From assembly GCA_951217055.1 (NCBI GenBank), contig OX578285.1:64758332-64822331 (forward strand): a stretch of DNA of 64,000 nucleotides, given 5' to 3'. A model generated the notes under the pieces. That model searched no databases. It saw only the letters and a list, made by a program, of their open reading frames with translations, and was not told the DNA's origin. Source of the DNA: Gerris lacustris (lineage: Eukaryota; Arthropoda; Insecta; Hemiptera; Gerridae). A program made the translations under genes and the position numbers. Position 1 is the first letter of the stretch; every line of letters starts with the position of its first letter. Below, piece by piece: positions 11,673 to 24,353 of the stretch.

Positions 11673-14374
11673 TCTCTCCAAACCAAACTTCTCTTACCAT
11701 CCTTCTCTGGAACGCTAATGGGGTAACCCAGCATAAACAAGAACTTGATACTCTCCTACATGATAAAAGGATCGACATTGCCCTCATAAATGAAACACAC
11801 TTCACAACACGTTCACACTTTCACATACGAGACTACCAAACGTACAGAACTGACCATCCAAATAACACTGCACAGGGGGGTAGTGCGATCCTTATTAGAA
11901 ATTCCCTTTCCCACTTTCTGCATCCTTCTAACCCCACAGAATCTATTCAATCCACAACCATAACCCTAAATTCCTTACCATTTGACTACACAATATCCTC
12001 TGTTTATTGTCCTCCTAGCAAACCTGTTACCCATCAAGATTTTGTAACCTTATTCCGATCCTTTGGTCCAAGGTTTATAGCCGGAGGAGATTATAATGCT
12101 AAACATCCCCACTGGGGATGCAGAACCCGTAATCCACGTGGCACAAATTCCCTGCTTCCTCTGATTCTTTCTTCCAGATACCAAGTCCTTTCCCCTCCTG
12201 ACTATACTTATTGGCCTTCTGATCCGAACAAACTACCAGACCTATTAGATTATTTCGTCACCTCCCCATTCACCAATCTCCACCCAACTATTTTGAACCT
12301 TCACGATCTCTCCTCTGACCACAGTGCTGTTCTTTTGATCCTAGACCTTTGTCCTACTCCCACCCCTAACAAACCTACCTTAATAAATGGACATGTAGAC
12401 TGGACTATGTTTCAACAGTTAATAGAGAACAAACTTGACCTTAAAGTACCACTAAAGACATCTAATGACATAGACACAGCAGTACAGACACTAACTGAGA
12501 CAATACAAACATGTGTATGGGACAGTACAAGACCTTACAAACAACACAGAACGACTAATTATTACTTACCTTTGACTATACGAACCTTAATTAGCGAAAA
12601 ACGACGAGCTAGGGCAAAATGGCAACGGACTCGACTACCTACTGACAAACTGACCTTTAACAGACTTACAAGACAACTGACCACTGCATTGACAACATAC
12701 AGATCAGAACAATTCTCAGACTATACTAGAAACTTGACGACGGAAGACAAATCCCTTTGGCAAGCTACCCGAAAAATCCTTAAACAAAAGATTATTCCTT
12801 CACCCCTCCAAAGATTAGATCAATCCTGGGCTAAAAGTGATGCCGATAAAGCAGAGCTTTTTGCCCATTTCCTCTCCGAACAGTTTACTCCTAATCCTGA
12901 TATTTATGACCAAATCCATTCCAATAATATATTAAACGATCTGTTTGTGCCTCTTCAACTTTCTCCTCCCCCAAAGGCATTTAACCCATCCGATATTTCC
13001 TACATTATAAAACATCTTCCCAAAAACAAAGCTCCTGGCTATGACCTTATTACCTCCCATATCCTTAAAAACCTTCCCAAAAAAGGAATCGTCTACCTTA
13101 CTTCCATCTACAACTCAGTCCTCCGAGTAACCCACTTTCCTTCACTTTGGAAATTTGCCAAAATCATAATGATCCACAAACCCTCCAAACCTTCCCACTT
13201 ACCTAACTCCTATCGTCCTATCAGTCTTCTTCCACTGATGGGGAAAATCTTAGAAAAACTTCTCCTCCGACGAATTAATCCTATAATAGCATCCTTACAA
13301 ACACTTCCAAATCACCAGTTAGGTTTTCGATCCCTTCACTCCACAGTCCAACAGTGTCACAGAGTTGTAGATATAATAGCCTCCTCCCTTGAACAGAAAA
13401 TGTACTGCTCGGCGGTCTTCCTGGATGAAGCGCAAGCTTTTGACAGGGTTTGGCACGCTGGCTTGCTTTGGAAGCTTAAGGGCATCCTTCCTTTCACTTA
13501 CTATCTGATCCTAAAATCCTTTCTAGCAAATCGTTTTTATCAAGTGTCCTACAACCTTTCCACTTCCTCAATTTATCCTATAAAAGCAGGTGTACCCCAA
13601 GGAAGCATCCTAGGTCCAATCCTGTATACCATTTTCACTTCCGACATGCCTGAACATCCTGCCACCACTTTAGCATCCTTTGCAGATGATAAATGTATTC
13701 TATCATCTAACATATCTCCTAGAATAGCATCTGATCAAGTTCAGCAACACCTCTTACTTCTGGAAACTTGGCTCAAGAAGTGGAGAATCAAAATTAATGA
13801 AAACAAAAGTGTCCATGTGACGTTTAGTTTGCGACATGGCATATGTGAACCGCTAACCCTAAACCAAATTCCCATCTCTCACTCTAGTTCCGTCCGCTAC
13901 CTTGGTTTACATCTGGACCGTCGTTTGACCTGGGCACACCACACAAAACTTAAACGACAAGACTGCAACAGACGCTACAGAATTTTACACAGACTTTTAC
14001 ACCATACATCTAAGCTCAGCACACATAACAAATTACTCATTTATAACACCATAATTAAGCCCATATGGTCATACGGTATCGAACTCTGGGGTTCCACCAA
14101 GCGTTCCAACTCCTATCGAATCCAGTCCCTACAGTCCAAAATCCTAAGAAGAATAGTCCACGCTCCTTTCTACGTTTCTAACTTTACCCTTCACAACGAC
14201 CTTAAAGTCCCCTTCGTCCATGACCTAGCCAAATCTCGTTACAAATCCTTCCATGACTCCATATCCCAACACCCTAATCCATTAATCCACAACCTATCAT
14301 TGCCATCCATTCCCGGAAATCCTCCTCGACGTCTAAAGAGGCAGTGGCCACGTGATTTATTAAGCGATGTATAA
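11669..14374 (+). CDS. LINE ORF2: endonuclease and reverse transcriptase
   Basis: The 901-residue frame is intact. Residues about 1-230 are an EEP endonuclease: 'LLWNANGV', 'INETHF', 'GGDYNAKHPHWGC' and 'SSDHSAVLL' supply the N, E, D/N and SDH catalytic positions. Residues about 440-740 are the reverse transcriptase: 'NSYRPISLLPLMGK', 'LGFRSLHST', motif A 'FLDEAQAFDRVW', 'AGVPQGSILGP' and the catalytic 'SFADD' near residue 670. The C-terminus ends in a basic tail without RNase H, as in Jockey elements. Motif A has Glu where most Jockey enzymes have a small or hydrophobic residue, but the catalytic Asp residues are kept. The start is the ATG that overlaps the ORF1 stop (ATGA), which suggests translation by termination-reinitiation. 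The enzyme would nick genomic DNA and copy the LINE RNA in place. Confidence 0.95.
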   Translation: MISPNQTSLTILLWNANGVTQHKQELDTLLHDKRIDIALINETHFTTRSHFHIRDYQTYRTDHPNNTAQGGSAILIRNSLSHFLHPSNPTESIQSTTITLNSLPFDYTISSVYCPPSKPVTHQDFVTLFRSFGPRFIAGGDYNAKHPHWGCRTRNPRGTNSLLPLILSSRYQVLSPPDYTYWPSDPNKLPDLLDYFVTSPFTNLHPTILNLHDLSSDHSAVLLILDLCPTPTPNKPTLINGHVDWTMFQQLIENKLDLKVPLKTSNDIDTAVQTLTETIQTCVWDSTRPYKQHRTTNYYLPLTIRTLISEKRRARAKWQRTRLPTDKLTFNRLTRQLTTALTTYRSEQFSDYTRNLTTEDKSLWQATRKILKQKIIPSPLQRLDQSWAKSDADKAELFAHFLSEQFTPNPDIYDQIHSNNILNDLFVPLQLSPPPKAFNPSDISYIIKHLPKNKAPGYDLITSHILKNLPKKGIVYLTSIYNSVLRVTHFPSLWKFAKIIMIHKPSKPSHLPNSYRPISLLPLMGKILEKLLLRRINPIIASLQTLPNHQLGFRSLHSTVQQCHRVVDIIASSLEQKMYCSAVFLDEAQAFDRVWHAGLLWKLKGILPFTYYLILKSFLANRFYQVSYNLSTSSIYPIKAGVPQGSILGPILYTIFTSDMPEHPATTLASFADDKCILSSNISPRIASDQVQQHLLLLETWLKKWRIKINENKSVHVTFSLRHGICEPLTLNQIPISHSSSVRYLGLHLDRRLTWAHHTKLKRQDCNRRYRILHRLLHHTSKLSTHNKLLIYNTIIKPIWSYGIELWGSTKRSNSYRIQSLQSKILRRIVHAPFYVSNFTLHNDLKVPFVHDLAKSRYKSFHDSISQHPNPLIHNLSLPSIPGNPPRRLKRQWPRDLLSDV

Positions 14375-14516
14375 CTTCTAAATATATGTAATAATTCATG
14401 CTAGTATCTGTGAGTACTGTTAATGGACAGTTCCTCACCTCAAGTCAACATCATGTCATTCTAATAACATACATCATTATTGCTTATAACATGTAATTAT
14501 GTAGTTGCAATATTCT

Positions 14517-14541
14517 AATAAAAATTTAAAAAAAAAAAAAA
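14517..14541 (+). promoter_or_regulatory. Poly(A) signal and tail of the LINE
   Basis: AATAAA at 14517-14522 is followed within about 6 bp by an A-rich tail that ends at the target duplication. This marks the RNA 3' end of the inserted copy. Confidence 0.85.
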
Positions 14542-14549
14542 CCGTTATG

Positions 14550-14591
14550 ATTATTATTATTATTATAATTATGATTATTATTATTATTTAG
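14550..14591. repeat. (ATT)n microsatellite
   Basis: An imperfect ATT repeat directly follows the LINE target duplication. Confidence 0.85.
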
Positions 14592-14900
14592 TAAATATTA
14601 AAAAACAAATTTAATTTCCAATGAAATTAAGCAAAATATGTTTTAATATTGTAGAGTTATGCTGGTCTATCTCTATCTTTTTCTTTTTGTATATGTGCTG
14701 AGGGTTCGAGTTGGAACCAATTGGTGTCCCCTTTGTTAGATAAGCATAACCTTAAAAAAACATCTAAAACCAGCCACGAACATATTTGCAGTTCATCGTG
14801 ACCTTCCAAACAGTATTCGTAAAAAGAGTTTTAAATTAATATTACTAATTCATATTTTACGATTTTGGTAGTATTCATACTACGGAACGATTAAATTTTA

Positions 14901-15105
14901 ATTTAAATCAAATTATAATTATTATTAACTACGGGAAACAGACAGAGAAAAATAGACTCCAGCGCGGGGATTTGAACCACCGGCCTCTATATTTCCAGTA
15001 TAGATATAGTATAATATAGAGGCCGGTGGTTCAAATCCCCGCGCTGGAGTCTATTTTTCTCTGTCTGTTTCCCGTAGTTAATAATAATTATAATTTGATT
15101 TAAAT
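14901..15105. repeat. Perfect palindrome, 92-bp arms, tRNA-like B box
   Basis: Arms 14901-14992 and 15014-15105 are exact reverse complements over 92 bp, with a 21-nt spacer. Each arm carries GGTGGTTCAAATCCCCGCG, close to a tRNA B box and T-arm, followed in that orientation by CTGGAGTCTATTTTTCTC. This looks like the 3' half of a tRNA or tRNA-derived SINE in inverted duplicate. The absence of any mismatch means it is very young or maintained by conversion. Confidence 0.93.
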
Positions 15106-15122
15106 GAATATTACTAAGAAAA

Positions 15123-15458
15123 ATGTATATGTTAAATTCCCACCTAAAGATTACTGTGGAATCTAACTTTCTGCAATATCAAAGCAACATTTTTTATTGG
15201 GGTTCGACGACGGGCCCTATTTTAGACGGAAAAAGAAGGACATGTGAAATTGAAAAAATAGTGGGAGGACAACAACTGTCGCAGTTGATTGAAACACTGT
15301 TGAACGACAGTCCACCGATTGACTACTTGTCATCGCAGAGTAGGCAGGCGGCCCTCAATCAACAACAGCCACGATTGTTGAACTTATCTCCAAATGCGTC
15401 TACATCAAAATGTACATTTTACATAGGTAAAAGTTGTTTTTCGGCACCAATTTATTAA
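15123..15458 (+). other. Unassigned 111-codon frame
   Basis: The frame starts with ATG just after the palindrome and encodes a Gln/Asn/Ser-rich segment ('QLSQLIETLLNDSPP', 'ALNQQQPRLLNLSPNAS'). I recognise no family. It could be a fragment of an element protein or a chance frame. Confidence 0.15.
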
Positions 15459-15535
15459 GAAATGTATAAATATTTTATCTTACAATATTTGTGGTTTAAA
15501 AAGTAAAGTAGACAACATTTTTCTTTTATTAATTA

Positions 15536-17581
15536 CTAGCTGGGTACCCGTGCTTCGCTACGGAGTGTTATTATAATTAGATAAGTTTATAAACAACTAT
15601 AATGAAACATATCAATTATTTTACTACGCAAGAATATCTAGATTCTATCTCTCCCACCTATTTCTATACCACTTCCCCTTTGATAAGCTAATTTTAAAGA
15701 TCCTAAATTCCCCCCCCCCCCCCCCTAAAGTAAAATATGACAATACAATACATAAAAACTATTACTCTACTCTTAAAGAGCTTTTGACTCATCAATGGTA
15801 TTCATTACATTGACCCCGTACTCATTACTTGTACCATACCCCTGTGTACCAAATTTAAATTTCCAAAATTCATGTAGGCTGTCATTTTCCCCTTGCTTTG
15901 AAGTTCAAGTGGGCAAATTTTTATCGACATCGAACTAAAACTGTAGATTTGTATAAAGAACATACACCCACATACCTTGATTTTTATATATATAGCTATA
16001 AATTTCCATTTTACCCCCACCAAAATAAAATTGTACATAACAACAATTACTTTTCTCTTAAAGTGCTTTTCAACAATATGCATGATATGAAGGGAATCCA
16101 TTACTTTGACATTTTTACACCGTACCCCTTTGTACCAAAATTTAAATTTCGAAAATTCATGTAGACAGTGACCTCCCCCTTGCTTTGAAGGGAAAGTGAG
16201 TAAATATTCATCAAATTGGGATAAAACTGTAGATTTGTATAAAAGACATACCCTCATACAGGCACTCTTCTTTTTTTTATAAGATATGGCTATATTTTTC
16301 CATTTTACCCCCTCCTAAATGAAAATACATATGACAAAACTGTATACATAACAACAATTAATGTAATCTTAAAGAGCTTTTCAACGATAATATCCATCAT
16401 AAAGGGTATTCAGTCCTTTGACCCCGTATTCATTATTGTACCCTGTTTCCTGTGTACCAAAATTTAAATTTCGAAAATTGTTTTTTCTTCCTTTGAAGGT
16501 CAAGTGTGCATTTTTTGATCGAGATCGGACTAAAACTATGGATTTGTATAAAGAACATACACACATACGTTGACTTTTAGATATATTTTTCCATTTACCC
16601 CCCTAAATGCACGTAAAAACAATTACTGTACTCTTAAAGAGCTTTTCAACAGTATGCATCATGAAGGGTTTTCAAATTTGTACCCCGTACCCCTGTGTAC
16701 CAAAAATTTAATTTTGAACATTCATGTAGACAGAGATCTTCCCCTTGCTTTGAAGGTCAAGTGAGCAAATTTTCATCGAGATCGAATTAAAACTGTTGAA
16801 TTGTATAAAGAACATAAACACATGGTATCCATTACTTTGTCATTTGTACCCCGTACCTCTGTGTACCAAAATTTTAATTTCGGAAAATCATGTAGGCAGT
16901 CCCTTCACCTTGTTTGGAAGAAAAAGAGTGTAAAAATGCATCAAATTGGGATAAAACTGTAGATTTGTATATAAGACATTCTCTCATATAGATACTCTTC
17001 TTTTTATATATAGATATAGTTATATTTTCCATTTTACCCCCCTCCTAAATGAAAATATGACAAAACTACACATAACAACAATTACTGTACTCTTAAAGAG
17101 CTTTTCAACGATATGCATCACGAAGGCTATTCATTACGTTGACCCCGTATTCATTACTTGTACCCCGTACCCCTGTGTACCAAAATTTATATTTCGAACA
17201 TTCATGTAGACCTTGATTTTCCCCTTGCTTTGAAGATCAAGTGTGCAAATTTTCATCGAGATCGGACTAAAACTGTAGATTTGTATAAAGAACAAATAAG
17301 GTATAGCTATATTTTTCCATTTTACCCCCCCTCCTAAATGAAAATATGACAAAAGTGTACATAACAACAATTGCTGCACTCTTAAAGAGCTTTTCAACGA
17401 TATGCATCACGAAGAGTATTCATTACTTTGACCCCGTATTCATTACTTGTACCCCGTACCCCTGTGTACCAAAATTTAAATTTCAAAAATTCATGTAGAC
17501 CTTGATTATTTCCTTGCTTTGATGGTCAAGTGTGCAAATTTGCATCAAAATCGGGCTAAAACTGTAGATTTGTATAAAGAA

Positions 17582-17618
<37 letters not shown>

Positions 17619-17637
17619 GTTGACTTTTATATATATA
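15536..17637 (-). mobile_element. Helitron-like unit A (2.10 kb)
   Basis: First unit of the array. Its 3' terminus (minus strand) abuts AATTA on the left. It holds about five to six monomers, recognisable by the block around ACAACAATTACTGTACTC and by the GTACCCCTGTGTACC block, and ends in a long (CA)n run at about 17584-17614. Confidence 0.65.
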
Positions 17638-18000
17638 CTAGCTGAGTACCCGTGCTTCGCTACGGAGTGTTATTATAATTAGATAAGTTTATAAACAACT
17701 ATAATGAAACATATCAATTATTTTACTACGCAAGAATATCTAGATTCTATCTCTCCCACCTATTTCTATACCACTTCCCCTTTGATAAGCTAATTTTAAA
17801 GATCCTAAATTCCCCCCCCCCCCTAAAGTAAAATATGACAATACAATACATAAAAACTATTACTCTACTCTTAAAGAGCTTTTGACTCATCAATGGTATT
17901 CATTACATTGACCCCGTACTCATTACTTGTACCATACCCCTGTGTACCAAATTTAAATTTCCAAAATTCATGTAGGCTGTCATTTTCCCCTTGCTTTGAA

Positions 18001-18050
18001 GTTTATTCAAGTTTATTCAAGTTTATTCAAGTTTATCCAAATTTATTCAA
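18001..18050 (+). repeat. TTTATTCAAG minisatellite, five units
   Basis: Five tandem 10-bp units, the fourth with two changes, inserted in a monomer. The matching place in unit B' (about 22359) has only a single TTCAAG, so this is an expansion since, or lost after, the 4.3-kb duplication. Confidence 0.88.
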
Positions 18051-18186
18051 GTGGGCAAATTTTTATCGACATCGAACTAAAACTGTAGATTTGTATAAAG
18101 AACATACACCCACATACGTTGATTTTTATATATATAGCTATAAATTTCCATTTTACCCCCTCCTAAATAAAATTGTACATAACAAC

Positions 18187-18242
18187 AATACTACCCGCCC
18201 TGGCAGTCGACGTAGGAAAAAAAAGAAAAAAAAAAAAAAAGA
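18187..18242 (+). mobile_element. Short A-tailed retroposed fragment
   Basis: CTACCCGCCCTGGCAGTCG then a broken run of about 30 A interrupts a monomer that is otherwise continuous (compare 20535-20560). It looks like the 3' tip of a 5'-truncated poly(A) retroposon. The same insertion is present in unit B' at about 22506-22561, so it predates the duplication. Confidence 0.5.
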
Positions 18243-20034
18243 ACTTTTCTCTTAAAGTGCTTTTCAACGATATGCATGATATGAAGGGAATCCATTACTT
18301 TGACATTTTTACACGGTACCCCTTTGTACCAAAATTAAAATTTCGAAAATTCATGTAGACAGTGACCTCCCCCTTGCTTTGAAGGGAAAGTGAGTAAATA
18401 TTCATCAAATTGGGATAAAACTGTAGATTTGTATAAAAGACATACAGACACTCTTCTTTTTTTATTAGATATAGCTATATTTTTCCATTTTACCCCCTCC
18501 TAAATGAAAATACATATGACAAAACTGTACATAACAACAATTAATGTAATCTTAAAGAGCTTTTCAACGATATCCATCATAAAGGGTATTCAGTCCTTTG
18601 ACCCCGTATTCATTATTGTACCCTCTTCCCTGTGTACCAAAATTTAAATTTTGAAAATTCATGTAGACACTGATTTTTTCTTCCTTTGAAGGTCAAGTGT
18701 GCATTTTTTGATCGAGATCGGACTAAAACTATGGATTTGTATAAAGAACATGCACACATACGTTGACTTTTAGACATATTTTTCCATTTACCCCCCTAAA
18801 TGCACTTAAAAACAATTACTGTACTCTTAAAGAGCTTTTCAACAGTATGCATCATGAAGGATTTTCAACTTTGACATTTGTACCCCGTACCCCTGTGTAC
18901 CAAAAATTTAATTTCGACAATTCATGTAGACAGAGATCTTCCCCTTGCTTTGAAGGTCAAGTGAGCAAATTTTCATCGAGATCGAATTAAAACTGTTGAT
19001 TTGTATAAAGAACATAAACACATTCACACATACGTTGACTTTTATAGATATAGATATACATTTCCATTTTACCCCCCTCCTAAATGAAAATATGACAAAA
19101 GCGTACTTAACAACAATTAATGTACTCTTAAAGAGCTTTCCAACGATATATGCATCATGAAGAGTATCCATTACTTTGACATTTGTACCCCGTATCTCTG
19201 TGTACCAAAATTGTAATTTCGGAAAATCATGTAGGCAGTGACCTTCACCTTGTTTGGAAGAAAAAGAGTGTAAAATTGCATCAAATTGGGATAAAACTGT
19301 AGATTTGTATATAAGACATTCTCTCATATAGATACTCTTCTTTTTATATATAGATATAGTTATATTTTCCATTTTACCCCCCTCCTCATATAGATACTCT
19401 TCTTTTTATATAAAGATATAGTTTTATTTTCCATTTTACCCCCCTCCTAAATGAAAATATGACAAAACTACACATAACAACAATTACTGTACTCTTAAAG
19501 AGCTTTTCAACGATATGCATCACGAAGGGTATTCATTACTTTGACCCCGTATTCATTACTTGTACCCCGTACCCCTGTGTACAAAAATTTATATTTCGAA
19601 AATTCATGTAGACCTTGATTTTCCCCTTGCGTTGAAGATCAAGTGTGCAAATTTTCATCGAGATCGGACTAAAACTGTAGATTTGTATAAAGAACAAATA
19701 TGATATAGCTATATTTTTCCATTTTACCCCCCTCCTAAATGAAAATATGACAAAAGTGTACATAACAACAATTACTGTACACTTAAAGAGCTTTTCAACG
19801 ATATGCATCACGAAGGGTATTCATTACTTTGACCCCGTATTCATTACTTGTACCCCGTACCCCTGTGTACCAAAATTTAAATTTCGAAAATTCATGTAGA
19901 CCTTGATTTTTTCCTTGCTTTGAAGGTCAAGTGTGCAAATTTTCATCAATATCGGGCTAAAACTGTAGATTTGTATAAAGAACAAACACACACACACACA
20001 CACACACATACGTTGACTTTTATATATATAGATA

Positions 20035-21942
20035 CTAGCTGGGTACCCGTGCTTCGCTACGGAGTGTTATTATAATTAGATAAGTTTATAAACAACCATA
20101 ATGAAACATATAAATTATTTTACTATGCAAGAATATCTAGATTCTATCTCTCCCACCTATTTCTATACCCCCTCCTCTCCTCTTTGATAAGCTAATTACA
20201 AATATCCTAAATTCGCCCCCCCCTAAATTAAAATATGACTAAACTGTACATAAAAACTATTACTGTACTCTTAAAGAGCTTTTGCATCATGAAGGGTATT
20301 CATTACATTGACCCCGTATTCATTACTTGTACCATACCTCTGTGTACCAAACTTAAATTTCGAAAATTCATGTAGGCTGCAATTTTCCCCTTGCTTTGAA
20401 GGACAAGTAGGAAAATTTTTATTGACATCGAACTACTAACTGTAGATTTGTATAAAGAACATACTCACACATACGTTGATTTTTATATATATAGCTATAA
20501 ATTTCCATTTTACCCCCTCCTAAATAAAATTGTACATAACAACAATTACTTTTCTCTTAAAGTGCTTTTCAACGATATGCATAATATGAAGGGAATCCAT
20601 TACTTTGACACTTTTACACCGTACCCCTTTGTACCAAAATTAAAATTACGAAAATTCATGTAGACAGTGACCTCCCCCTTGCTTTGAAGGGAAAGTGAGT
20701 AAATATTCATCAAATTGGGATAAAACTGTAGATTTGTATAAAAGACATACCCTCATACAGACACTCTTCTTTTTATATAAGATATAGCTATATTTTTCCA
20801 TTTTACCCCCTCCTAAATGAAAACACATATGACAAAACTGTACATAACAACAATTAATGTAATCTTAAAGAGCTTTTCAACGATAATATCCATCATAAAG
20901 GGTATTCAGTCCTTTGACCCCGTATTCATTATTGTACCCTGTTTCCTGTGTACCAAAATTTAAATTTCGAAAATTCATGTAGACACTGATTTTTTCTTCC
21001 TTTGAAGGTCAAGTGTGCATTTTTTGATCGAGATCGGACTAAAACTATGAATTTGTATAAATACACACATACGTTGACTTTTAGACATATTTTTCCATTT
21101 ACCCCCCTAAATGCACTTAAAAACAATTACTGTACTCTTAAAGAGCTTTTCAACAGTATGCATCATGAAGGGATTTCAACTTTGACATTTGTACCCCGTA
21201 CCCCTGTGTACCAAAACTTAAATTTCGAACATTTATGTAGACAGAGATCTTCCCCTTGCTTTGAAGGTCAAGTGAGCAAATTTTCATCGAGATCGAATTA
21301 AAACTGTTGATTTGTATAAAGAACATAAACACACTCACACATACGTTGACTTTTATAGATATAGATTTCCATTTTACCCCCCTCCTAAATAAAAATATGA
21401 CAAAAACGTACATAACAACAATTACTGTACTCTTAAAAAGCTTTTCAACGATATGCATCATGAAGGGTATCCATTACTTTGACATTTGTACCCCGTACCT
21501 CTGTGTACCAAAATTTTAATTTCGGAAAATGATGTAGGCAGTGACCTTCACCTTGTTTGGAAGAAAAAGAGTGTAAATATTCATCAAATTGGGATAAAAC
21601 TGTAGATTTGTATAAAATACCTTCTCTTACACACTCTTTCAATACACTTCTTTCTATATATAGATATAGTTATATTTTCCATTTTACCCCCCTCCTAAAT
21701 GAAAATATGACAAAACTATACATAACAACAATTACTGTACCCTTAAAGAGCTTTTCAACGATATGCATCACGAAGGGTATTCATTATTTTGATCCCGTAT
21801 TCATTACTTGTACCCCGTACCCCTGTGTACCAAAATTGAAATTTCGAAAATTCATATAGACCTTGATTGTTTCCTTGCTTTGAAGGTCAAGTGTGCAAAT
21901 TTTCATCGAGATCGGACTAAAACTGTAGATTTGTATAAAGAA

Positions 21943-21979
<37 letters not shown>

Positions 21980-21998
21980 GTTGACTTTTATATATATA
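20035..21998 (-). mobile_element. Helitron-like unit C (1.96 kb)
   Basis: Third unit, with its own GCTTCGCTACGG terminus and (CA)n tail (about 21944-21977). It is about 1.96 kb, against 1.97 kb for unit C'. Confidence 0.7.
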
Positions 21999-24353
21999 CT
22001 AGCTGAGTACCCGTGCTTCGCTACGGAGTGTTATTATAATTAGATAAGTTTATAAACAACTATAATGAAACATATCAATTATTTTACTACGCAAGAATAT
22101 CTAGATTCTATCTCTCCCACCTATTTCTATACCACTTCCCCTTTGATAAGCTAATTTTAAAGATCCTAAATTCCCCCCCCCCCCCCTTAAGTAAAATATG
22201 ACAATACAATACATAAAAACTATTACTCTACTCTTAAAGAGCTTTTGACTCATCAATGGTATTCATTACATTGACCCCGTACTCATTACTTGTACCATAC
22301 CCCTGTGTACCAAATTTAAATTTCCAAAATTCATGTAGGCTGTCATTTTCCCCTTGCTTTGAAGTTCAAGTGGGCAAATCTTTATCGACATCGAACTAAA
22401 ACTGTAGATTTGTATAAAGAACATACACCCACATACGTTGATTTTTATATATATAGCTATAAATTTCCATTTTACCCCCTCCTAAATAAAATTGTACATA
22501 ACAACAATACTACCCGCCCTGGCAGTCGACGTAGGAAAAAAAAGAAAAAAAAAAAAAAAGAAATTTTCTCTTAAAGTGCTTTTCAACGATATGCATGATA
22601 TGAAGGGAATCCATTACTTTGACATTTTTACACGGTACCCCTTTGTACCAAAATTAAAATTTCGAAAATTCATGTAGACAGTGACCTCCCCCTTGCTTTG
22701 AAGGGAAAGTGAGTAAATATTCATCAAATTGGGATAAAACTGTAGATTTGTATAAAAGACATACAGACACTCTTCTTTTTTTATTAGATATAGCTATATT
22801 TTTCCATTTTACCCCCTCCTAAATGAAAATACATATGACAAAACTGTACATAACAACAATTAATGTAATCTTAAAGAGCTTTTCAACGATATCCATCATA
22901 AAGGGTATTCAGTCCTTTGACCCCGTATTCATTATTGTACCCTCTTCCCTGTGTACCAAAATTTAAATTTTGAAAATTCATGTAGACACTGATTTTTTCT
23001 TCCTTTGAAGGTCAAGTGTGCATTTTTTGATCGAGATCGGACTAAAACTATGGATTTGTATAAAGAACATGCACACATACGTTGACTTTTAGACATATTT
23101 TTCCATTTACCCCCCTAAATGCACTTAAAAACAATTACTGTACTCTTAAAGAGCTTTTCAACAGTATGCATCATGAAGGATTTTCAACTTTGACATTTGT
23201 ACCCCGTACCCCTGTGTACCAAAAATTTAATTTCGACAATTCATGTAGACAGAGATCTTCCCCTTGCTTTGAAGGTCAAGTGAGCAAATTTTCATCGAGA
23301 TCGAATTAAAACTGTTGATTTGTATAAAGAACATAAACACATTCACACATACGTTGACTTTTATAGATATAGATATACATTTCCATTTTACCCCCCTCCT
23401 AAATGAAAATATGACAAAAGCGTACTTAACAACAATTAATGTACTCTTAAAGAGCTTTCCAACGATATATGCATCATGAAGAGTATCCATTACTTTGACA
23501 TTTGTACCCCGTATCTCTGTGTACCAAAATTGTAATTTCGGAAAATCATGTAGGCAGTGACCTTCACCTTGTTTGGAAGAAAAAGAGTGTAAAATTGCAT
23601 CAAATTGGGATAAAACTGTAGATTTGTATATAAGACATTCTCTCATATAGATACTCTTCTTTTTATATATAGATATAGTTATATTTTCCATTTTACCCCC
23701 CTCCTCATATAGATACTCTTCTTTTTATATAAAGATATAGTTTTATTTTCCATTTTACCCCCCTCCTAAATGAAAATATGACAAAACTACACATAACAAC
23801 AATTACTGTACTCTTAAAGAGCTTTTCAACGATATGCATCACGAAGGGTATTCATTACTTTGACCCCGTATTCATTACTTGTACCCCGTACCCCTGTGTA
23901 CAAAAATTTATATTTCGAAAATTCATGTAGACCTTGATTTTCCCCTTGCGTTGAAGATCAAGTGTGCAAATTTTCATCGAGATCGGACTAAAACTGTAGA
24001 TTTGTATAAAGAACAAATATGATATAGCTATATTTTTCCATTTTACCCCCCTCCTAAATGAAAATATGACAAAAGTGTACATAACAACAATTACTGTACA
24101 CTTAAAGAGCTTTTCAACGATATGCATCACGAAGGGTATTCATTACTTTGACCCCGTATTCATTACTTGTACCCCGTACCCCTGTGTACCAAAATTTAAA
24201 TTTCGAAAATTCATGTAGACCTTGATTTTTTCCTTGCTTTGAAGGTCAAGTGTGCAAATTTTCATCAATATCGGGCTAAAACTGTAGATTTGTATAAAGA
24301 ACAAACACACACACACACACACACACATACGTTGACTTTTATATATATAGATA
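21999..24353 (-). mobile_element. Helitron-like unit B' (2.36 kb)
   Basis: Near-identical copy of unit B at an offset of 4361 bp, falling to 4319 bp after the minisatellite that B' lacks. Its poly-C run near 22172 is longer than in B. Confidence 0.75.

Larger units (their letters stand above)
11491..14541 (+). mobile_element. Jockey-like LINE, 5'-truncated
   Basis: The insertion is bounded by an 11-bp target duplication CCGTTATGATT at 11480-11490 and 14542-14552. The 3' end has AATAAA at 14517-14522 and a poly(A) tail to about 14541. The 5' end begins inside ORF1, so reverse transcription stopped early, as is common for LINEs. An intact ORF2, tail and exact duplication indicate a young insertion. 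Confidence 0.92.
17638..20034 (-). mobile_element. Helitron-like unit B (2.40 kb)
   Basis: Second unit. Relative to unit B' it carries an extra 10-bp minisatellite (18001-18050). It also carries a short insertion with an A-rich tail (18187-18242) shared with B'. It ends in (CA)n at about 19985-20008 and TATATATAGATA. Confidence 0.7.
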
